Positions 52,431-60,751 of a stretch of DNA of 64,000 nucleotides are shown here, one piece after another. The notes under the pieces are model-generated. The model was not told the origin of the DNA. It searched no databases and saw only the letters and a program-made list of their open reading frames with translations. The translations under genes were made by a program, and so were the position numbers. Origin of the DNA: a virus; the IMG/VR virus record IMGVR_UViG_3300033146_005954, positions 1 to 64,000 of that record, one strand, 5' to 3'. Numbering within the stretch: the first letter of the stretch is position 1; each line of letters opens with the position of its first letter.

Positions 52431-53266
52431 TGGGGTCAGGAACTTATTCAGCTGTAAGAGTAAATAGTAGATCAGTAAGTTATGGAAATATGAGAACTGA
52501 AGATATTTTTGTAAATAAAATGAATGAAGAAATGAGTCCTGTAGGAACTATAAGAGAATGTTGTGACTCAACTGAACATCCAAATACTATTCCAATTATA
52601 ATCGCTTTGGATATAACAGGATCTATGGGGTATATCCCAGATAATTTTATTAGAGAAGAAATGGGTAAAATGTTGGGGAATTTGTATAAGAAAGGTTTAA
52701 CAGAATCTCAAGTATTATTTCTAGGAATTGGAGATCATGAATGTGATAATTATCCTCTTCAAGTAGGTCAGTTTGAAGCAGATGATCAACTGATGGATAA
52801 GTGGTTGAAAAATATTTATCTTGAAGGCGGAGGCGGAGCAAATAGTGGAGAAAGTTATTTACTTGCTTGGCTATATGCTGCGAGACATACAAAGCTTGAT
52901 TCTTTTGATAAAAGGGGAAAGAAAGGATTTTTATTTACAATTGGGGATGAACCTAATTTAAAAGGCATTTCAGTAGAGGCTCAGAGAAAAATTTTTGGGG
53001 ATAATGGAGAATATGAATATATTTCTTCAGCTGAACTGTTAAAAGAAGTAAGTTTAAAGTATAATGTATATCATCTTAATATTTGTGAAACCAGAAGTGG
53101 GGCAAAAAAAGCAGTTCAAGATGGATGGATACAGAATTTAGATGAAAATGCAATTATGTTAGAAAGTTATAAAGATATTGAAAAAGTGATTGTTGAATTT
53201 GTAAGTAATCCAAATGAAATAAATAACACAATAGTTGATAAACCAGAAGTAGAGGATATGTTGTAA
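52430..53266 (+). CDS. von Willebrand factor A domain protein
   Basis: 278 aa. IIIALDITGSMGYIPDNF carries the MIDAS DxTGS motif (D61). VLFLGIGDHECDN and FLFTIGDEPNLKG are the next core strands, giving a full Rossmann-type vWA fold. GGGGANSGESYLLAWLYAA is characteristic of the phage version. No signal peptide, so cytoplasmic or virion-associated. Coupled by TAATGG on each side to the coiled-coil gene and the PurA-like gene. Role unknown. Confidence 0.8.
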   Translation: MGSGTYSAVRVNSRSVSYGNMRTEDIFVNKMNEEMSPVGTIRECCDSTEHPNTIPIIIALDITGSMGYIPDNFIREEMGKMLGNLYKKGLTESQVLFLGIGDHECDNYPLQVGQFEADDQLMDKWLKNIYLEGGGGANSGESYLLAWLYAARHTKLDSFDKRGKKGFLFTIGDEPNLKGISVEAQRKIFGDNGEYEYISSAELLKEVSLKYNVYHLNICETRSGAKKAVQDGWIQNLDENAIMLESYKDIEKVIVEFVSNPNEINNTIVDKPEVEDML

Positions 53267-54372
53267 TGGATAAAGTAGTAATTGGATTGGGTTTTGGTGA
53301 TGAAGGAAAAGGAAGTGTCGTAAATTGGTTAGCTAAAAAAGGAAATCCAATTGTAGTAAGATACTGTGGAGGACATCAAGTAGGACACACTGTTGTTGAA
53401 AAAAATCAACATACTTTTTCAAATTTTGGAGCAGGGACTTTATTTAATGTTCATACAGAATGGAACGCAGATACATGTGATCCAGTTGGGTTTAAAAAAG
53501 AATATTTAGTATTAGAAGAAAAAGAAATTATTCCTTCTATTTATATAAACCCTAACACTCCAGTAACTACTATATATGATAAAATGTATAATTTAAAAGT
53601 AGAAGAAACAAATAATCATTCAACTATGGGGGTTGGTTTTGGAGCAACAATTAAAAGAGAAGAAGATAATTATCATCTTTTGTTTAAAGATTTGTTTTTT
53701 AAAAATGTATTAAAAGAAAAAGTAAAAATGATTAAAGACTATTATAATAGAAAAGGTGTTACTATAAGAGAAGAAGATAAAATAGAATTTTTTGAATCCT
53801 GTGATTTCATGATAAAACATATTAATTTTGGATATGTTAATAAGTTAGATAAAATATATGAAAGTTCTCAAGGCTTAATGTTAGATAAAGACTATGGATT
53901 TTTTCCTTTTGTTACTAATTCACAAGTAGGAACTCAAAAATTAGATGTAAAAGAAGATACTGAATTTTATTTAGTTACAAGAGCTTATCAAACAAGGCAT
54001 GGTAATGGTTATTGTTCTGATGAAAAAATGACTCCTAATATAGGAATCCATGCTGAAACAAATGTTATGAATGATAATCAAGGGGAATTTAAAACAAGAG
54101 TATTAGATTTAGATTTGTTAAATTATGCTATGTTATCAGATGATAAAATAAAATATCATAAAAGAAGTAAAAAACATGTTGTAATAACATGTTTAGATCA
54201 CTTACAAGAATATAAATTAACATTTGGAAATGAATTAAAAAGTTTTAAAACAGAATCTGATTTTTTAGATTTTATATCATTTAATTTAGTAAATATTAAT
54301 AAAATCTATGTTAGTCATGGCCCAGAATCTCACAATATACAATTATATAGAAGTAACCTTACTTTTCAGTAA
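53266..54372 (+). CDS. Divergent PurA-like (adenylosuccinate-synthetase family) enzyme
   Basis: 368 aa. GFGDEGKGSVVNWL (9-22) and GGHQVGHTVV with H41 match the PurA nucleotide and catalytic motifs. HSTMGVGFGATIKRE, SSQGLMLDKDYGFFPFVT and VTRAYQTRHGNG parallel PurA loops, but the C-terminal domain is much altered and the GRPR motif is replaced by TRAYQTRHG. It differs strongly from the PurA at 38427, so a different acceptor or nucleotide is likely. The Asp lost in PurZ is kept. Confidence 0.75.
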   Translation: MDKVVIGLGFGDEGKGSVVNWLAKKGNPIVVRYCGGHQVGHTVVEKNQHTFSNFGAGTLFNVHTEWNADTCDPVGFKKEYLVLEEKEIIPSIYINPNTPVTTIYDKMYNLKVEETNNHSTMGVGFGATIKREEDNYHLLFKDLFFKNVLKEKVKMIKDYYNRKGVTIREEDKIEFFESCDFMIKHINFGYVNKLDKIYESSQGLMLDKDYGFFPFVTNSQVGTQKLDVKEDTEFYLVTRAYQTRHGNGYCSDEKMTPNIGIHAETNVMNDNQGEFKTRVLDLDLLNYAMLSDDKIKYHKRSKKHVVITCLDHLQEYKLTFGNELKSFKTESDFLDFISFNLVNINKIYVSHGPESHNIQLYRSNLTFQ

Positions 54373-54380
54373 GGTTACTT
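54351..54380. terminator. Terminator between convergent PurA-like and capsid genes
   Basis: AAGTAACCTTA-CTTTTCAG-TAAGGTTACTT, an 11-bp stem overlapping the last PurA-like codons and the space before the capsid stop. A T-rich stretch follows. Confidence 0.75.
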
Positions 54381-54384
54381 TACC

Positions 54385-55398
54385 TTAATAAGGGAAATTT
54401 GTAGGAGCATTAGTTAGAAAAACTTTATGATAAAAAGTGTTTCCACCTTTAAGTTTTGTTATAGCATATCTGGCAAATAACGCTTCATTTACAGAGAAAT
54501 TAGAAACGTCAGGAACATCTGAAAAGTTTTCTATTTTATAAGGTGAATAAATTATACCAGCACCTATTTCAGAATCTGGTTTTTTACCAACATACATATC
54601 ATAAGATGATGTGTCAAATGTATTTATATAAACGTTTAAATACCCTAATTTACCTATTTTAGATAAAGGTCCTAATTTAGGTTCAGGGTCAGCTATAAAA
54701 CCTGGCATTGAAGAAATAACACCTTGTAATTTTATAGGAACTAATATAAAATTAGCCAATCCTTTTCTTGTGGCAGAAGCTATATTACCTGCTGCATTAA
54801 AAATAGCTACTTTTAATTCATATAAAGGATTTTGATAACTTTCTGTTTTATTATTATCCCAAGTATATTCAATTGGTGTATGGTAATCACTATGATCTTT
54901 AATAGCTTTAACTATATCAAAATCAATAGCTGTAGCTATTTCAGACCCAACTAATTTTGTTTTTTCTTCACTCATGTTAAATTTTAACACTTTTAAATCT
55001 TGTCCTAATTCAACTGTATAATTTAATTTAACTTTTCTACTTTTAACAGTAGCTTTTTCTTCATTTAATTCAAGAACTAATTCTTTTAAATTAGCTCCTT
55101 CGGCAATATCTGAAAAATTTTCATCAAAAGTTCCCATTGCCTCCATACCAGAAATAACTTCTCCACTATCGTTTTTTAATACGAAGCCAAAAACTTTTCC
55201 TTCTTTAAAATCAATTGGTTGAACCCCAACTAATTCTTTGGCTATATTCTCTTTTTGAACATAGTTTATTAAAGGAACAATTACTTGATCTACATACGAT
55301 GAACCAGATGAAGTTGGATCTTCATTAATTACACCATAGCTATTTTCTAATATAGTATTAGCTATATTTTTATCTTTCTCGTTTAAATTTTCAAACAT
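54385..55398 (-). CDS. 23: Major capsid (gp23/gp24-type) protein
   Basis: 338 aa from the ATG at 55398 (TTAGGAGAAAAT). NIAKELVGVQPIDFKEGKVF, KATVKSRKVKLNYTVELGQD followed by LKVLKFNMSEEKTKLVGSEI, and FILVPIKLQGVISSMPGF follow the order of T4 gp23/gp24 motifs (AKSRALKAEYTVELAQDLKA). It ends with the P-loop/A-domain strands (GAGIIYSPYKIENF). Short compared with T4 gp23 (521 aa) and gp24 (427 aa). The N terminus may be cut after maturation. Strong late-type motif upstream. Vertex protein is the alternative. Confidence 0.75.
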   Translation of the reverse strand: MFENLNEKDKNIANTILENSYGVINEDPTSSGSSYVDQVIVPLINYVQKENIAKELVGVQPIDFKEGKVFGFVLKNDSGEVISGMEAMGTFDENFSDIAEGANLKELVLELNEEKATVKSRKVKLNYTVELGQDLKVLKFNMSEEKTKLVGSEIATAIDFDIVKAIKDHSDYHTPIEYTWDNNKTESYQNPLYELKVAIFNAAGNIASATRKGLANFILVPIKLQGVISSMPGFIADPEPKLGPLSKIGKLGYLNVYINTFDTSSYDMYVGKKPDSEIGAGIIYSPYKIENFSDVPDVSNFSVNEALFARYAITKLKGGNTFYHKVFLTNAPTNFPY

Positions 55399-55410
55399 AT
55401 TTTCTCCTAA

Positions 55411-55426
55411 TATATTTATCTTTACA
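55411..55426 (-). promoter_or_regulatory. Late-promoter-like motif of the capsid gene
   Basis: The minus strand reads TGTAAAGATAAATATA then TTAGGAGAAAATATG, the best reference copy of the late element. It lies back to back with the early promoter at 55437. Confidence 0.75.
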
Positions 55427-55436
55427 ACTAAAATAC

Positions 55437-55465
55437 TTGACAAAAACTTATTAAAATGATATAAT
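55437..55465 (+). promoter_or_regulatory. Early promoter, leaderless start
   Basis: TTGACA (55437-55442), 17 bases, TATAAT (55460-55465), ATG at 55471, five bases past the -10. Confidence 0.8.
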
Positions 55466-55470
55466 AAGGT

Positions 55471-55710
55471 ATGAAAATAAAAGATTTTCAATATTCTCGA
55501 AAGGATGGTGTAGAAAAAAACTACAAACTTCTTATTTTAAATGAAGATAAAGAATATCTAAAAGGTATTTCATTATCTTCATTAAGTAAAGAAGAAGAAA
55601 AGGCTTTAATGAAAATAATCGAAGATTATGAAGAAAAATTAAAACCTTTCATGAAACACTACAGACAATTTATTGTCGAAAATATTTTAGAGAATAAGGA
55701 CGGAGAGTGA
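55471..55710 (+). CDS. Conserved small phage protein (79 aa)
   Basis: 79 aa. FQYSRKDGVEKNYKLLILNE followed by DKEYLKGISLSSLSKEEEKA is a conserved arrangement of small phage proteins (strand-strand then helix, K.Y..F at the end). Probably translated from a leaderless mRNA. Closed by a terminator, so monocistronic. Function unknown. Confidence 0.6.
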   Translation: MKIKDFQYSRKDGVEKNYKLLILNEDKEYLKGISLSSLSKEEEKALMKIIEDYEEKLKPFMKHYRQFIVENILENKDGE

Positions 55711-55730
55711 TTTATCACTCTCTTATTTTA
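55703..55730 (+). terminator. Terminator
   Basis: GAGAGTGA-TTTA-TCACTCTC followed by TTATTTTATT. It overlaps the last codons of the preceding gene. Confidence 0.75.
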
Positions 55731-55744
55731 TTATAGGAGAATGT

Positions 55745-55924
55745 ATGAAACAGCAAGTATGTATAGAAGCAAAAGTTTTATTTCAAAAAGAAAATTATAA
55801 TTTAATTGAAATAGATACAGCAGGGTATAATTCTATTTATTTAATTATTAATGAAATAGGGGAAGTCATATCTGGAGAATTAGGAAATAAAGAAAATATT
55901 TTAGAGTTATGGGAGAAAATATGA
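55745..55924 (+). CDS. Small hypothetical protein (59 aa)
   Basis: MKQQVCIEAKVLFQKENYNL to ILELWEKI, beta-rich. TATAGGAGAATGT before the ATG. It overlaps the PC4-like start (ATGA). Not recognised. Confidence 0.5.
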   Translation: MKQQVCIEAKVLFQKENYNLIEIDTAGYNSIYLIINEIGEVISGELGNKENILELWEKI

Positions 55925-56109
55925 TAAAAATAAATGATATAAAAATTGAGAAAACATCTTTTAGAGGAAAAGATTATGTTGCTGTAAGAAAATATTATAT
56001 TTCTAAAGAAGGAAAAGAGCTTCCTTCAAAAAGTGGAATCAATTTTTCCATAGATGAATGGAATATGTTTGTAAATAAATTTGAAGAAATTGTAGAGGAT
56101 GTAAAATGA
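55921..56109 (+). CDS. PC4/YdbC-like ssDNA-binding transcription coactivator
   Basis: 62 aa from the ATG at 55921 (GGGAGAAAAT). TSFRGKDYVAVRKYYISKEG followed by KELPSKSGINFSIDEWNMFV matches the PC4 domain (F.GK.YVD.R.Y......PG.KGI.L...W..L). PC4-type proteins dimerise and bind melted DNA at promoters or recombination sites. Here it could aid transcription or repair. Coupled by ATGA to the PNK gene. Confidence 0.75.
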   Translation: MIKINDIKIEKTSFRGKDYVAVRKYYISKEGKELPSKSGINFSIDEWNMFVNKFEEIVEDVK

Positions 56110-57023
56110 AAATGAAAGTAATATTGACAAAGGGACTTCCAGCTAGTGGAAAAACAACATGGGCTAAAAAATTATGTAAAAGTAATAAAACTTTTAAAAG
56201 AATTAATAAAGATGATTTAAGAGCCATGGTTGATGATAAAGTTTTCAGTAAAGAAAATGAAAAATTAATTATTAAATTAAGAGATAATATGGTTTTAAAT
56301 TTTTTAAAAGAAGGGTATAATGTCATAATTGATGATACAAATTTACATCATAAACATTTACAGAATATTACAAAATTGGTTAAAGGAATTGCTGAAGTAG
56401 AAGTGAATGATAGCTTTTTATCTGTGTCTGTTGAAGAGTGTATTAGAAGAGATTTAGTTAGGGAAAACCCAGTAGGGGAAAAAGTAATATATAGTATGGC
56501 TAAACAAATTGAAGGATACTCTAAAAAAGATAAAAAGACTCATTGGGAGAAAACTCTTATAAAAGAAGGCATGCTGATTGCTAAACCAAGAGTTTTTAAT
56601 AAAGATTTACCTAACTGTATTATAGTAGATATGGATGGAACATTATCTATGATGAATGGAAGATCTCCTTATGAATTTAAAAGATGTATTGAAGATTTAC
56701 CTAATTATCCAATTATAAACATTGTTAAAAACTATAGAGGAAATAATTTAAGTAATAAAATATTTATTGTTTCTGGTAGAGAAAATATAGCTTATGAAGA
56801 AACAAAACAATGGTTGGAAAAATATAATATTCCTTTTGATAATATTTTTATGAGAGAAAAAGATGATTATAGAAGTGATGTAATTGTTAAAAAAGAAATT
56901 TATGACAGAGCTTTTTTAAATCAATATAACATTCATTTCGTATTGGACGATAGAGAAAAGGTAGTTAAAATGTGGCGTGAGAATGACTTAACTTGTTTAC
57001 AAGTAGCAGAAGGAAATTTTTAA
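56106..57023 (+). CDS. pseT: Polynucleotide 5'-kinase/3'-phosphatase (T4 PseT-like)
   Basis: 305 aa (T4 Pnkp is 301). The kinase domain has KGLPASGKTTWA (9-20, P-loop) and DLRAMVDD, VIIDDTNLHHKHL. The C-terminal HAD phosphatase has IIVDMDGTLSMMNGR (D175xD), FIVSGREN and VLDDREKVVKMWRE. It heals cleaved RNA ends (2',3'-cyclic phosphate and 5'-OH) so that RNA ligase can reseal host tRNAs. Confidence 0.92.
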   Translation: MKMKVILTKGLPASGKTTWAKKLCKSNKTFKRINKDDLRAMVDDKVFSKENEKLIIKLRDNMVLNFLKEGYNVIIDDTNLHHKHLQNITKLVKGIAEVEVNDSFLSVSVEECIRRDLVRENPVGEKVIYSMAKQIEGYSKKDKKTHWEKTLIKEGMLIAKPRVFNKDLPNCIIVDMDGTLSMMNGRSPYEFKRCIEDLPNYPIINIVKNYRGNNLSNKIFIVSGRENIAYEETKQWLEKYNIPFDNIFMREKDDYRSDVIVKKEIYDRAFLNQYNIHFVLDDREKVVKMWRENDLTCLQVAEGNF

Positions 57024-57331
57024 TGAAGGCTGAAGATGTTAAAATAGGAATGAAAGTTGTTCCTTTTCAAAGAACAATTGGAAGGAGATATGATAGCTTT
57101 TATTACTCAAAAGAAAATTTTAAACATGCTTTAAAACATAAAAATGAATTATATTCTATTACTTGTTTACAGGAAAAAGGATATACTTATGTAAAACATA
57201 TTTATAGAGATAAAACTGTTTTATTAAGTTATTTAGACAGTCCAATGCATGTAGGAAATACATACAATCCAGAAGATTTTATACAATATGTGGAATCAGA
57301 AAACAAACAATATATAATGGAGTTTAAATGA
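57023..57331 (+). CDS. Hypothetical protein (102 aa)
   Basis: 102 aa from the ATG at 57023 (AGAAGGAAATTTTTA). MKVVPFQRTIGRRYDSFYYS then a beta-rich middle. It resembles small phage proteins starting with an SH3-like KxGMKVVPF segment. Coupled to PNK and DHH genes by overlaps. Function unknown. Confidence 0.5.
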   Translation: MKAEDVKIGMKVVPFQRTIGRRYDSFYYSKENFKHALKHKNELYSITCLQEKGYTYVKHIYRDKTVLLSYLDSPMHVGNTYNPEDFIQYVESENKQYIMEFK

Positions 57332-58317
57332 AAAATGTGTTAAAAGAATTTATAGAAAAACATAAAGATAAAAAAATAGCTATAACTTCACATGTATCTC
57401 CTTTAATAGACCCTGATGGAATGGCTTCTTGTTTGGCTTTAAAAGAGTATTTTAAAGTTTTTAAAATAGAATCTAAAGTATATTATAATGGAGAGCTTTC
57501 TCATCCTCAAAATAAAACAATAGTTAATGTTTTAAATATGGAAATGGAAAAAGAAGAAATTCCTGATGATAGTATATTAGTAATTGTGGATGCTACAGAA
57601 ACAAATGTTGTTTGTAAAATAAAACCATCTTTGGTAATAGATCATCATAAGAATAATAGTAAAGCAGAATTTCAAATAATTGAGTCAAAATATGGTGCTT
57701 GTTCTACTATAATTTGGGAATTAGTAAAGGATGATATTGTTAAAGAAAATAGTGATGTTTTTACTGCTTTATTATTAGGAATAAGAACAGATACAAATGA
57801 TTTAATTTCTGAAAATATGATTGAAAATGATTTTATAGCTTATCAAGAATTATTATCTTTAAGTGATAAAGAAAAATTACAAAAAGTAATGAATTATCCT
57901 CTTCCAAGATATATTTATGATGCTCGATTAGAATTAAGGAAAGATGGTAATTTTTATGAAGGTGATGGAGTGTTTATTGGAGGCATTGGAAATATACCTT
58001 CTTCTCAAAGAGATGTAATATCTCTTTTAGCTGAAGAAAATAATAGAATGGAATCAATTCAAACATCTATTATATTTGCAATAACTGATAAAAAAGATTT
58101 AGAAGTTTCTGTTCGCTCAACAAATGTTTCTTTAGATGTTGGTTCAATGTGTAAAGAATTATTCAATGGTGGAGGAAATTCTTATAAAGGTGGAGCAAAA
58201 ATACCTCTAACTTTTTGGAATGATTTAGAAAATGGGGAGAAATTTAAATTTTGGGAACTTACTTGTAAACATATGTTTAGAAAAGTAATGAAAGAAAACT
58301 TAAAGGAAGAAAAATAA
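57328..58317 (+). CDS. DHH/DHHA1 phosphoesterase (NrnA-like)
   Basis: 329 aa, typical NrnA length. SHVSPLIDPDGMAS (21-34), VIVDATETN, LVIDHHKNN (DHH) and LLLGIRTDTNDL (D) are the DHH motifs. The DHHA1 domain ends in FNGGGNSYKGGAKIPL, the substrate-binding GGG..A loop. The family degrades nanoRNA or dephosphorylates pAp and cyclic dinucleotides. Removal of signalling oligonucleotides or nucleotide recycling is plausible. It differs from the DHH protein at 779-3154, which lacks DHHA1. Confidence 0.85.
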   Translation: MKNVLKEFIEKHKDKKIAITSHVSPLIDPDGMASCLALKEYFKVFKIESKVYYNGELSHPQNKTIVNVLNMEMEKEEIPDDSILVIVDATETNVVCKIKPSLVIDHHKNNSKAEFQIIESKYGACSTIIWELVKDDIVKENSDVFTALLLGIRTDTNDLISENMIENDFIAYQELLSLSDKEKLQKVMNYPLPRYIYDARLELRKDGNFYEGDGVFIGGIGNIPSSQRDVISLLAEENNRMESIQTSIIFAITDKKDLEVSVRSTNVSLDVGSMCKELFNGGGNSYKGGAKIPLTFWNDLENGEKFKFWELTCKHMFRKVMKENLKEEK

Positions 58318-58880
58318 TGTTAGTTAATTCAGAGAATATATTTTTAAATGCTGAAGTAACATTTAATAATAAAAAATATTATGTTGTTAAAATAAATAAT
58401 GTTACTTGTTATATATCTGATAAAAAAAATTTTTTACAAAGATTTAAAGAAAGTGATTTAAAATGGAAAGATTATTGTAAAAGACACAATGGTATAATGG
58501 TAAAATATAATTTATTGTCTATTGATAAAAATGAATTATTAAAAAAAGATGACTTTATTTTAAAAGAAAAAAAGAAAAGATATTTAACTTCTTATGAAGG
58601 AAGAGAATTAAAAGAAATTTGGAATAGAATTAAATTAAATTATAAAAATGTTAAATATGGAAAATCCTATATGTATACTGTTGAGTATAGAGGAAACAAA
58701 TTTTATAGAGTTTTGAAAGCAAATTACTTAGAAGGGTGGATGCTCTTAAATGTTAATAATGAATATGTTTTTTATGACGTAAAAAATAATGAATGGACTT
58801 TATTTGATAAAACAATACATATTAAAAATAATTTTATCCGAAATGTAAAAAACAATGATTTTATTGAAAAAATAGCCTAA
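58317..58880 (+). CDS. Hypothetical basic protein (187 aa)
   Basis: 187 aa, basic, strand-rich N terminus (NAEVTFNNKKYYVVKINNVT) and a repeat-like second half (YTVEYRGNKFYRVLKANYLE). TAATG overlap with the DHH gene. The last gene before the large repeat region. Not recognised. Confidence 0.5.
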   Translation: MLVNSENIFLNAEVTFNNKKYYVVKINNVTCYISDKKNFLQRFKESDLKWKDYCKRHNGIMVKYNLLSIDKNELLKKDDFILKEKKKRYLTSYEGRELKEIWNRIKLNYKNVKYGKSYMYTVEYRGNKFYRVLKANYLEGWMLLNVNNEYVFYDVKNNEWTLFDKTIHIKNNFIRNVKNNDFIEKIA

Positions 58881-58942
58881 AAATAGCACTTTTTTAAAAA
58901 AATAGCACTTTTTTATAAGAAATAACACTTTTTTAAAAAAAG
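58878..58942 (+). repeat. Tandem 20-bp repeats after the last gene of the block
   Basis: AAATAGCACTTTTTTA recurs three times (58880, 58901, 58921 as AAATAACACTTTTTTA). This is followed by inverted arms ACAGGTATATA (58953-58963) and TATATACCTGT (58979-58989), possibly a terminator or operator cluster. The stretch 58943-59078 otherwise has no gene. Confidence 0.6.
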
Positions 58943-59078
58943 TTAAAATGCTACAGGTATATAAAATATTATACATTCTATATACCTGTATATAGAGTCT
59001 ATACTTAGAAATTTTTCTCTCAAACTTTCAAAACGCTATTAAAATGGTTTAGATTTATTTTAAACCATTTAAACTACT

Positions 59079-59210
59079 CTAAAATCTCCAATTCCTCTAA
59101 AATCTCCATTATATATTCTAAAATCTCTAATAACTCCAATTGCTCTAAAATCTCCAATTATTCTAAAATCTCCATTATATATTCTAAAATCTCTAATAAC
59201 TCCAATTGCT
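59079..59210 (+). repeat. TCTAAAATCTCCAAT iterons, right non-coding region
   Basis: Six copies of TCTAAAATCTC(C/T)(A/T) lie in 59079-59210, including a 49-bp exact direct repeat (59096-59144 and 59162-59210, period 66). They are the reverse complement of the ATTGGAGAT repeats near 5.1 kb. 59211-59288 holds no gene or repeat I can define. Confidence 0.65.
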
Positions 59211-59288
59211 TTATTTTCTCTATTATGTTAAAAAAGTCAAGCAAATCGTATTTTTTAACTTTCCTATATAACGATAACTAAAAAGTGA

Positions 59289-59318
59289 TTGACATAACAA
59301 TTCACTTTTTGATATACT
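59289..59318 (+). promoter_or_regulatory. Right-end early promoter 1
   Basis: TTGACA (59289-59294), 18 bases, TATACT (59313-59318). Arms AAAAGTGA and TCACTTTT flank the -35 as an inverted repeat. Confidence 0.75.
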
Positions 59319-59397
59319 CCAAACAGTTAAAAAAAATAAATTATTTTAGTTATTTAACTTTTTATGATACTTAAAAAAACAGTATGAAAAAAAGTGA

Positions 59398-59427
59398 TTG
59401 ACATAATGATTTATTTTTTGATACTAT
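59398..59427 (+). promoter_or_regulatory. Right-end early promoter 2
   Basis: AAAAGTGA directly before TTGACA (59398-59403), 18 bases, TACTAT (59422-59427). Confidence 0.65.
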
Positions 59428-59471
59428 GTTTTTAGTTTATTAGTTCAAGTTAATAGACTAATAAAAAGTAA

Positions 59472-59501
59472 TTGACATAATAATTACTTTTTTGATACTA
59501 T
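59472..59501 (+). promoter_or_regulatory. Right-end early promoter 3
   Basis: AAAAAGTAA before TTGACA (59472-59477), 18 bases, TACTAT (59496-59501). AAAAGTAATT/AATTACTTTT is an inverted repeat around the -35. Confidence 0.7.
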
Positions 59502-59560
59502 GTTTTTATTAGTTTTACATTATCAAAAACTAATTATATCATATTTGAAAAGAGGGAAAT

Positions 59561-59905
59561 ATGAACTTAGAAGAAATAATGGAAGAAAAAGGAAAGAGTA
59601 TTTTAGTTCCTTTAGGAACTCATAAAATGCCTGTAAAAAAATACAGGCGAAAGTCTACTTTAGGTTATACTCATGGAATTAAAACAGAAAGAATGAAAAT
59701 TTTCTGGAAACCGGGATATTCTCCTAAAGATAGAATGATAAAGAAAACTAAAATTGGTTCTTTGGTTTTTATATCGTTCAAAGGTGTTATGGAAGTAGGA
59801 AAAGTGACTTCTTTTCATGGAGAAAAGTTTACAGTAAAAATGGCAAAAACAAATAGACTTTTTGCTGTTCCATATAATTTATATAAATCAACTATTTTAC
59901 TGTAA
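59561..59905 (+). CDS. Early basic protein (114 aa), unknown
   Basis: 114 aa. The middle is basic (KKYRRKSTLGYTHGIKTERM), followed by IGSLVFISFKGVMEVGKVTS, SH3/KOW-like strands. AAGAGGGAAAT before the ATG. Three promoters in the preceding 270 bases indicate strong early expression, as for host-takeover proteins, but no function is recognised. Confidence 0.55.
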   Translation: MNLEEIMEEKGKSILVPLGTHKMPVKKYRRKSTLGYTHGIKTERMKIFWKPGYSPKDRMIKKTKIGSLVFISFKGVMEVGKVTSFHGEKFTVKMAKTNRLFAVPYNLYKSTILL

Positions 59906-59913
59906 AAAAGTAG

Positions 59914-59943
59914 TTGACATAATATTTTCAAATATATTACTAT
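59914..59943 (+). promoter_or_regulatory. Right-end early promoter 4
   Basis: AAAAAGTAG before TTGACA (59914-59919), 18 bases, TACTAT (59938-59943), then AAGGAGGGCTATC and ATG at 59967. Confidence 0.7.
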
Positions 59944-59966
59944 GTTTGAAAAGGAGGGCTATCTTT

Positions 59967-60482
59967 ATGAATAAGATAGAAAAAACATATTTCTATCTTG
60001 TTAAGTATAAAGATAGAGATTTGTATAAAATTGGAATAACTGAAAAAAAGTATTCCAGTATTCAAGATTGTATTATAAACAGATACAAAAATGAAATAGG
60101 ATATAGAAACCCCGATAATCTTGAAATATTATATCATAAATATTTCAAGAAAAGAAATAAGGCAAAAAAATTTGAAAGTGATATAAAAAAATCACTCTCA
60201 AAAGTAAGGATAGGATTTTCAGAGGATTTTAATTATTCTGGGAACCGAAAAAGTTTGATCAATTTTATATCTAATTATGATAAAAAAATTGATTATAAAA
60301 TAACTATAGAAAAAACTTTTGTAAAAGGTTATAGTTATTTTAATAAAAATGGAACTGAAATAATTGTTAAAGGTTATTTCAGAAAATCCAACTTCAAAAA
60401 AGTAGTTGACAAAAAACTAGATTTTTTGTATAATCTTTTTAAAGTTGAATACGGGAATAGAAATAATCCTGTATTGATATAA
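59967..60482 (+). CDS. GIY-YIG/T5orf172-like protein (171 aa)
   Basis: 171 aa from the ATG at 59967. TYFYLVKYKDRDLYKIGITE followed by a conserved Arg (IINRYKNEI) resembles the GIY-YIG/T5orf172 nuclease core (YL........KIG.......R). The C-terminal half is basic with YSYFNKNGTEIIVKGYFRKS. The catalytic set was not fully traced. An early-expressed nuclease or DNA-binding protein is inferred. Confidence 0.5.
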   Translation: MNKIEKTYFYLVKYKDRDLYKIGITEKKYSSIQDCIINRYKNEIGYRNPDNLEILYHKYFKKRNKAKKFESDIKKSLSKVRIGFSEDFNYSGNRKSLINFISNYDKKIDYKITIEKTFVKGYSYFNKNGTEIIVKGYFRKSNFKKVVDKKLDFLYNLFKVEYGNRNNPVLI

Positions 60483-60493
60483 AGGGGAAAATT

Positions 60494-60655
60494 ATGATTA
60501 GATTATTTAAAGTTGTAAAAGTTAGCTCACATATTAGATATGTGAAAAATAAAAATGAATTGGTTCCTGTATTAGGACATAGCAGAAAATTAAAGAAAGT
60601 AGTATCATTTAATAAAATAAGTGATTATTTGAAAAAAGGCTATAGTTTTATATAG
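60494..60655 (+). CDS. Small basic early protein, paralogue A (53 aa)
   Basis: MIRLFKVVKVSSHIRYVKNK ... VVSFNKISDYLKKGYSFI. It aligns along its whole length with the ORF at 60752 (V(K/R)VS.HIR, K(K/T)VSF, L..GYSF). AAAGGGGAAAATT before the ATG. Unknown family. Confidence 0.6.
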   Translation: MIRLFKVVKVSSHIRYVKNKNELVPVLGHSRKLKKVVSFNKISDYLKKGYSFI

Positions 60656-60663
60656 AGGAAAAG

Positions 60664-60741
60664 ATGGTAAGTATATTAAATTTATTCACTTCTATTATTG
60701 TATTAGTTAGTGTTATAATGTTATCAACAATATTTTTTTAA
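60664..60741 (+). CDS. 25-aa membrane micropeptide
   Basis: MVSILNLFTSIIVLVSVIML followed by STIFF. A single hydrophobic helix with AGAGGAAAAG eight bases upstream, lying between the two paralogues. Too small to recognise. Supported by the ribosome site and its placement in an operon-like row. Confidence 0.4.
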   Translation: MVSILNLFTSIIVLVSVIMLSTIFF

Positions 60742-60751
60742 AGGGGAAAAT

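Noticed and set aside
59079-59210. CRISPR-like array
   Set aside because: Repeats are irregular in spacing, low-complexity and lack uniform unique spacers, and no cas genes are present.
60408-60436. Promoter-like TTGACA...TATAAT inside the 59967 gene
   Set aside because: Good match but within the coding sequence. It could drive the small ORF at 60494, but was left out because evidence beyond the consensus is lacking.
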